Of a stretch of DNA of 7,475 nucleotides, positions 5,726-7,475 are shown one piece after another. The stretch lies in NCBI GenBank assembly GCA_947074335.1, contig CAMTPG010000124.1, positions 1-7,475 of the forward strand, read 5' to 3'. This stretch comes from an uncultured Parabacteroides sp. Its GTDB lineage: Bacteria > Bacteroidota > Bacteroidia > Bacteroidales > Tannerellaceae. Made by a program: the position numbers and the translations under genes. Below the pieces are notes generated by a model. It did no database searches. It saw nothing but the letters and a program-made list of their open reading frames with translations, and was not told the origin of the DNA. How positions within the stretch are numbered: the stretch's first letter is position 1; the number at the start of each line of letters is the position of its first letter.

Positions 5726-7475
5726 CTATTCTATAACATATTGATAGGTTCCCGAGCCTGTTTTACCGACTGAAATCCACTGTTTTCCCTGCATTTGTGC
5801 GGTTTCCAGCGGTTTCCCGTTACAGATTGCTTTGTATGTGTTAAAATTAGGAATTGGCAGGAAAATATCGCCCGTCATGTTCGCAGGCAGTGTTATTGTC
5901 CATATTTCACGTTTCGGATGACGCTCCATTTTCATCCGGATTGTACCGCGAATGGTGGGTACTTCGATCTCTGCAAATTTCAAATCACCGGGCTGCGGCC
6001 GAATGCTGACCGAAGCAAATCCGGGGGTAACAGGTTCGATGCCCATCAGTCGGCGCGGAATAAGATTTGCCGGAGCGGCGCCCCAGGCATGATTCCAGTC
6101 CTGATTGGGTTTATATTTATTATCCCAGGCTTCGAGTGTAATGGTTGAGCCTGCATGCAGCATATTGGCCCAGCTGCGATCGTCGGTTTTGGTGAGCAGT
6201 TCATAGCCATATGCTCCATCACCGGCTTCGTAAACGGCATCAAGCAAAAACTGGGAGCCGTAAACACTGCAGGCCATGCCGCGCGAACGCACAAAATCCA
6301 TAACATCGCCCTGATGATGCTCCGGCACAAGTGCAAAAGCGAGCGGAAACATATTGCTATGCAAAGCGGCATGATCGGTATCTACAGCCAGCCCGTCAGC
6401 ATAACATCTGTCGGGTTCGCGGAAGAAGGCCTGATTGAAACACTGTTTAAAACCGGCAGCCTCCTGTTGATAAAAAAAAGCCTCATCATCAAATTCAAGT
6501 GCGGCGGCTATCTCACTCATCCGTTTCAGTGCCTCATAATGAAAGGCATTGGTCACGGCGTTATAATCGGTAAATACAAAATGATCGCTTTCGCCCATCA
6601 ATCCGCCCGTTTGTCCGAAGTTGGAATGCGGCCAGTCTACAATATCATTGATGGAACGATTCATCCGGATCGATGTAAGAAATTCGGGTGTCTGCAAACC
6701 GGTTGTTGTGGAAATCAAGCCGTTATCTTCGCGCAGGGCCAGCAGCAGACGCGGTTTCAAATCTGTATAAGCGACCTGTAGTGCCCGGTTATCGCCGGTA
6801 TAGAGATAATCATACCAGGCCATCAATATTCCCTGCAAAATCCATTCGGTGGGCCAGGTGGGCGATTTCAATAAATATTCCCACGAACGACGCGCCATAC
6901 TGTATTCGCGATCCACACTGTAATGACACAGCTGGTTTATTAATGCATCGGCTTCATAAGGAATGCGTTCGCGATCACCGTCCACATAGATGCCGGCAAA
7001 AGAAGTGGCTTTTATGGAATAATTGCACAAATCCCAGATTTGATTGAGCAGTTCATTATCGCATACGAACCGGGCAGCATCGGCTTGAAAGGGATAATGC
7101 ACCGATTCGCGCATCAGCTGCGTGATTTGCAAGGGTTGTCCATATCCTTCAAGCTCTACATAGCGAAAAGGAACAACCTGTCCGATATAATCAGGCATGG
7201 GAATGGCGGCAGGGCCGGTATTTCGCACATCCGGCCGTATCTGAAGCGTATAGGTTTGCACACCGGGCATTAGCTTCAGCACATAACGCTGATAGCGAAT
7301 AGTAGATTCGCCGGGATTACGTAATATTCGTCCATTCTCCACACATTCTCCCAAATGTACAACAACAGAATCTGTCACGGCATCGGCAGCACGGAGTGTA
7401 AGTTGCAGCCGGCCGAAAGCATCTTTCCCGAAATCAATCAGTTGTACCTGCTCTGCGGATGCGACGGGTTGAACC
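5726..7475 (-). CDS. GH78 alpha-L-rhamnosidase-like glycosidase (C-terminal part)
   Basis: The frame stays open past the right edge, so the start lies outside the window; a GTG at 7378 is internal, because the preceding codons (for example IDFGKDAFGRLQLTL) also read as this family. About 582 residues are visible. First comes the end of a beta-sandwich domain, then a six-hairpin (alpha/alpha)6 catalytic domain with DGDRERIPYEAD (6947-6982), the counterpart of the GH78 acid-bearing motif. PTEWILQGILMAWYDYLYTGD follows. EAWDNKYKPNQDWNHAWG holds the candidate catalytic base Glu at 6131-6133. LMGIEPVTPGF leads into a C-terminal beta-sandwich ending at a TAG stop. GH78 enzymes release terminal alpha-L-rhamnose from plant or bacterial polysaccharides, usually in the periplasm or at the cell surface; the signal peptide is not visible. 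Exact substrate is unknown. No SusC/SusD or other polysaccharide-utilisation gene lies in the window. Confidence 0.87.
   Translation of the reverse strand, partial: VQPVASAEQVQLIDFGKDAFGRLQLTLRAADAVTDSVVVHLGECVENGRILRNPGESTIRYQRYVLKLMPGVQTYTLQIRPDVRNTGPAAIPMPDYIGQVVPFRYVELEGYGQPLQITQLMRESVHYPFQADAARFVCDNELLNQIWDLCNYSIKATSFAGIYVDGDRERIPYEADALINQLCHYSVDREYSMARRSWEYLLKSPTWPTEWILQGILMAWYDYLYTGDNRALQVAYTDLKPRLLLALREDNGLISTTTGLQTPEFLTSIRMNRSINDIVDWPHSNFGQTGGLMGESDHFVFTDYNAVTNAFHYEALKRMSEIAAALEFDDEAFFYQQEAAGFKQCFNQAFFREPDRCYADGLAVDTDHAALHSNMFPLAFALVPEHHQGDVMDFVRSRGMACSVYGSQFLLDAVYEAGDGAYGYELLTKTDDRSWANMLHAGSTITLEAWDNKYKPNQDWNHAWGAAPANLIPRRLMGIEPVTPGFASVSIRPQPGDLKFAEIEVPTIRGTIRMKMERHPKREIWTITLPANMTGDIFLPIPNFNTYKAICNGKPLETAQMQGKQWISVGKTGSGTYQYVIE

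Noticed and set aside
5795..7273. Plus-strand open frames opposite the GH78 gene
   Set aside because: They are shadows of the real minus-strand coding frame, with no recognisable domains and no promoters.
7376..7378. GTG as the true start of the GH78 gene
   Set aside because: The frame is open to the right edge and the 32 upstream codons continue the same beta-sandwich domain, so the GTG encodes an internal valine.

Overview
The window looks like chromosomal DNA from a member of the Bacteroidota, most likely order Bacteroidales. Three things point there: protein family flavours typical of Bacteroides relatives, promoters of the Bacteroidota type (TAnnTTTG at -7, with TTTG upstream), and a general lack of Shine-Dalgarno sequences before start codons. 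The species cannot be named from the sequence alone.

Layout. Bases 1-305 (minus strand) hold the 5' end of a lipoprotein-type M48 zinc metallopeptidase gene that runs off the left edge. Bases 306-684 are a divergent intergenic region with a promoter for the peptidase and, near the other end, a promoter overlapped by what looks like a periodic array of ArgR-binding sites. Bases 685-5071 (plus strand) are a compact five-gene arginine biosynthesis operon: argR (repressor), a GNAT acyltransferase with a Cys4 tail, argG, argC and argD. Gaps are 28, 12 and 13 nt, and argG and argC overlap at ATGA. A strong hairpin at 5092-5122 serves as a shared terminator for the operon and for the convergent gene on the right. 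Bases 5149-5652 (minus) encode a divergent FKBP-type prolyl isomerase lipoprotein with its own consensus promoter. Bases 5726-7475 (minus) encode the C-terminal part of a GH78 alpha-L-rhamnosidase-like glycosidase, cut by the right edge.

How the genes work together. The GNAT protein is the best candidate for acylating glutamate (first step), ArgC reduces the N-acyl-glutamyl phosphate, ArgD aminates the semialdehyde to N-acylornithine, and ArgG joins citrulline and aspartate. The kinase (ArgB), transcarbamylase and deacylase must be elsewhere. In Bacteroides the acyl group is known to be succinyl at the transcarbamylase step, so the enzymes here may also use succinylated intermediates; that is inference. 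ArgR, first in the operon, probably represses its own operon through the upstream sites when arginine is plentiful.

I see no mobile element, CRISPR array, tRNA or rRNA, and no clearly new system. The points most worth a second look are the 20-21 bp phased operator array, the Cys4 GNAT acyltransferase, and the loss of canonical FKBP active-site residues in the lipoprotein isomerase.
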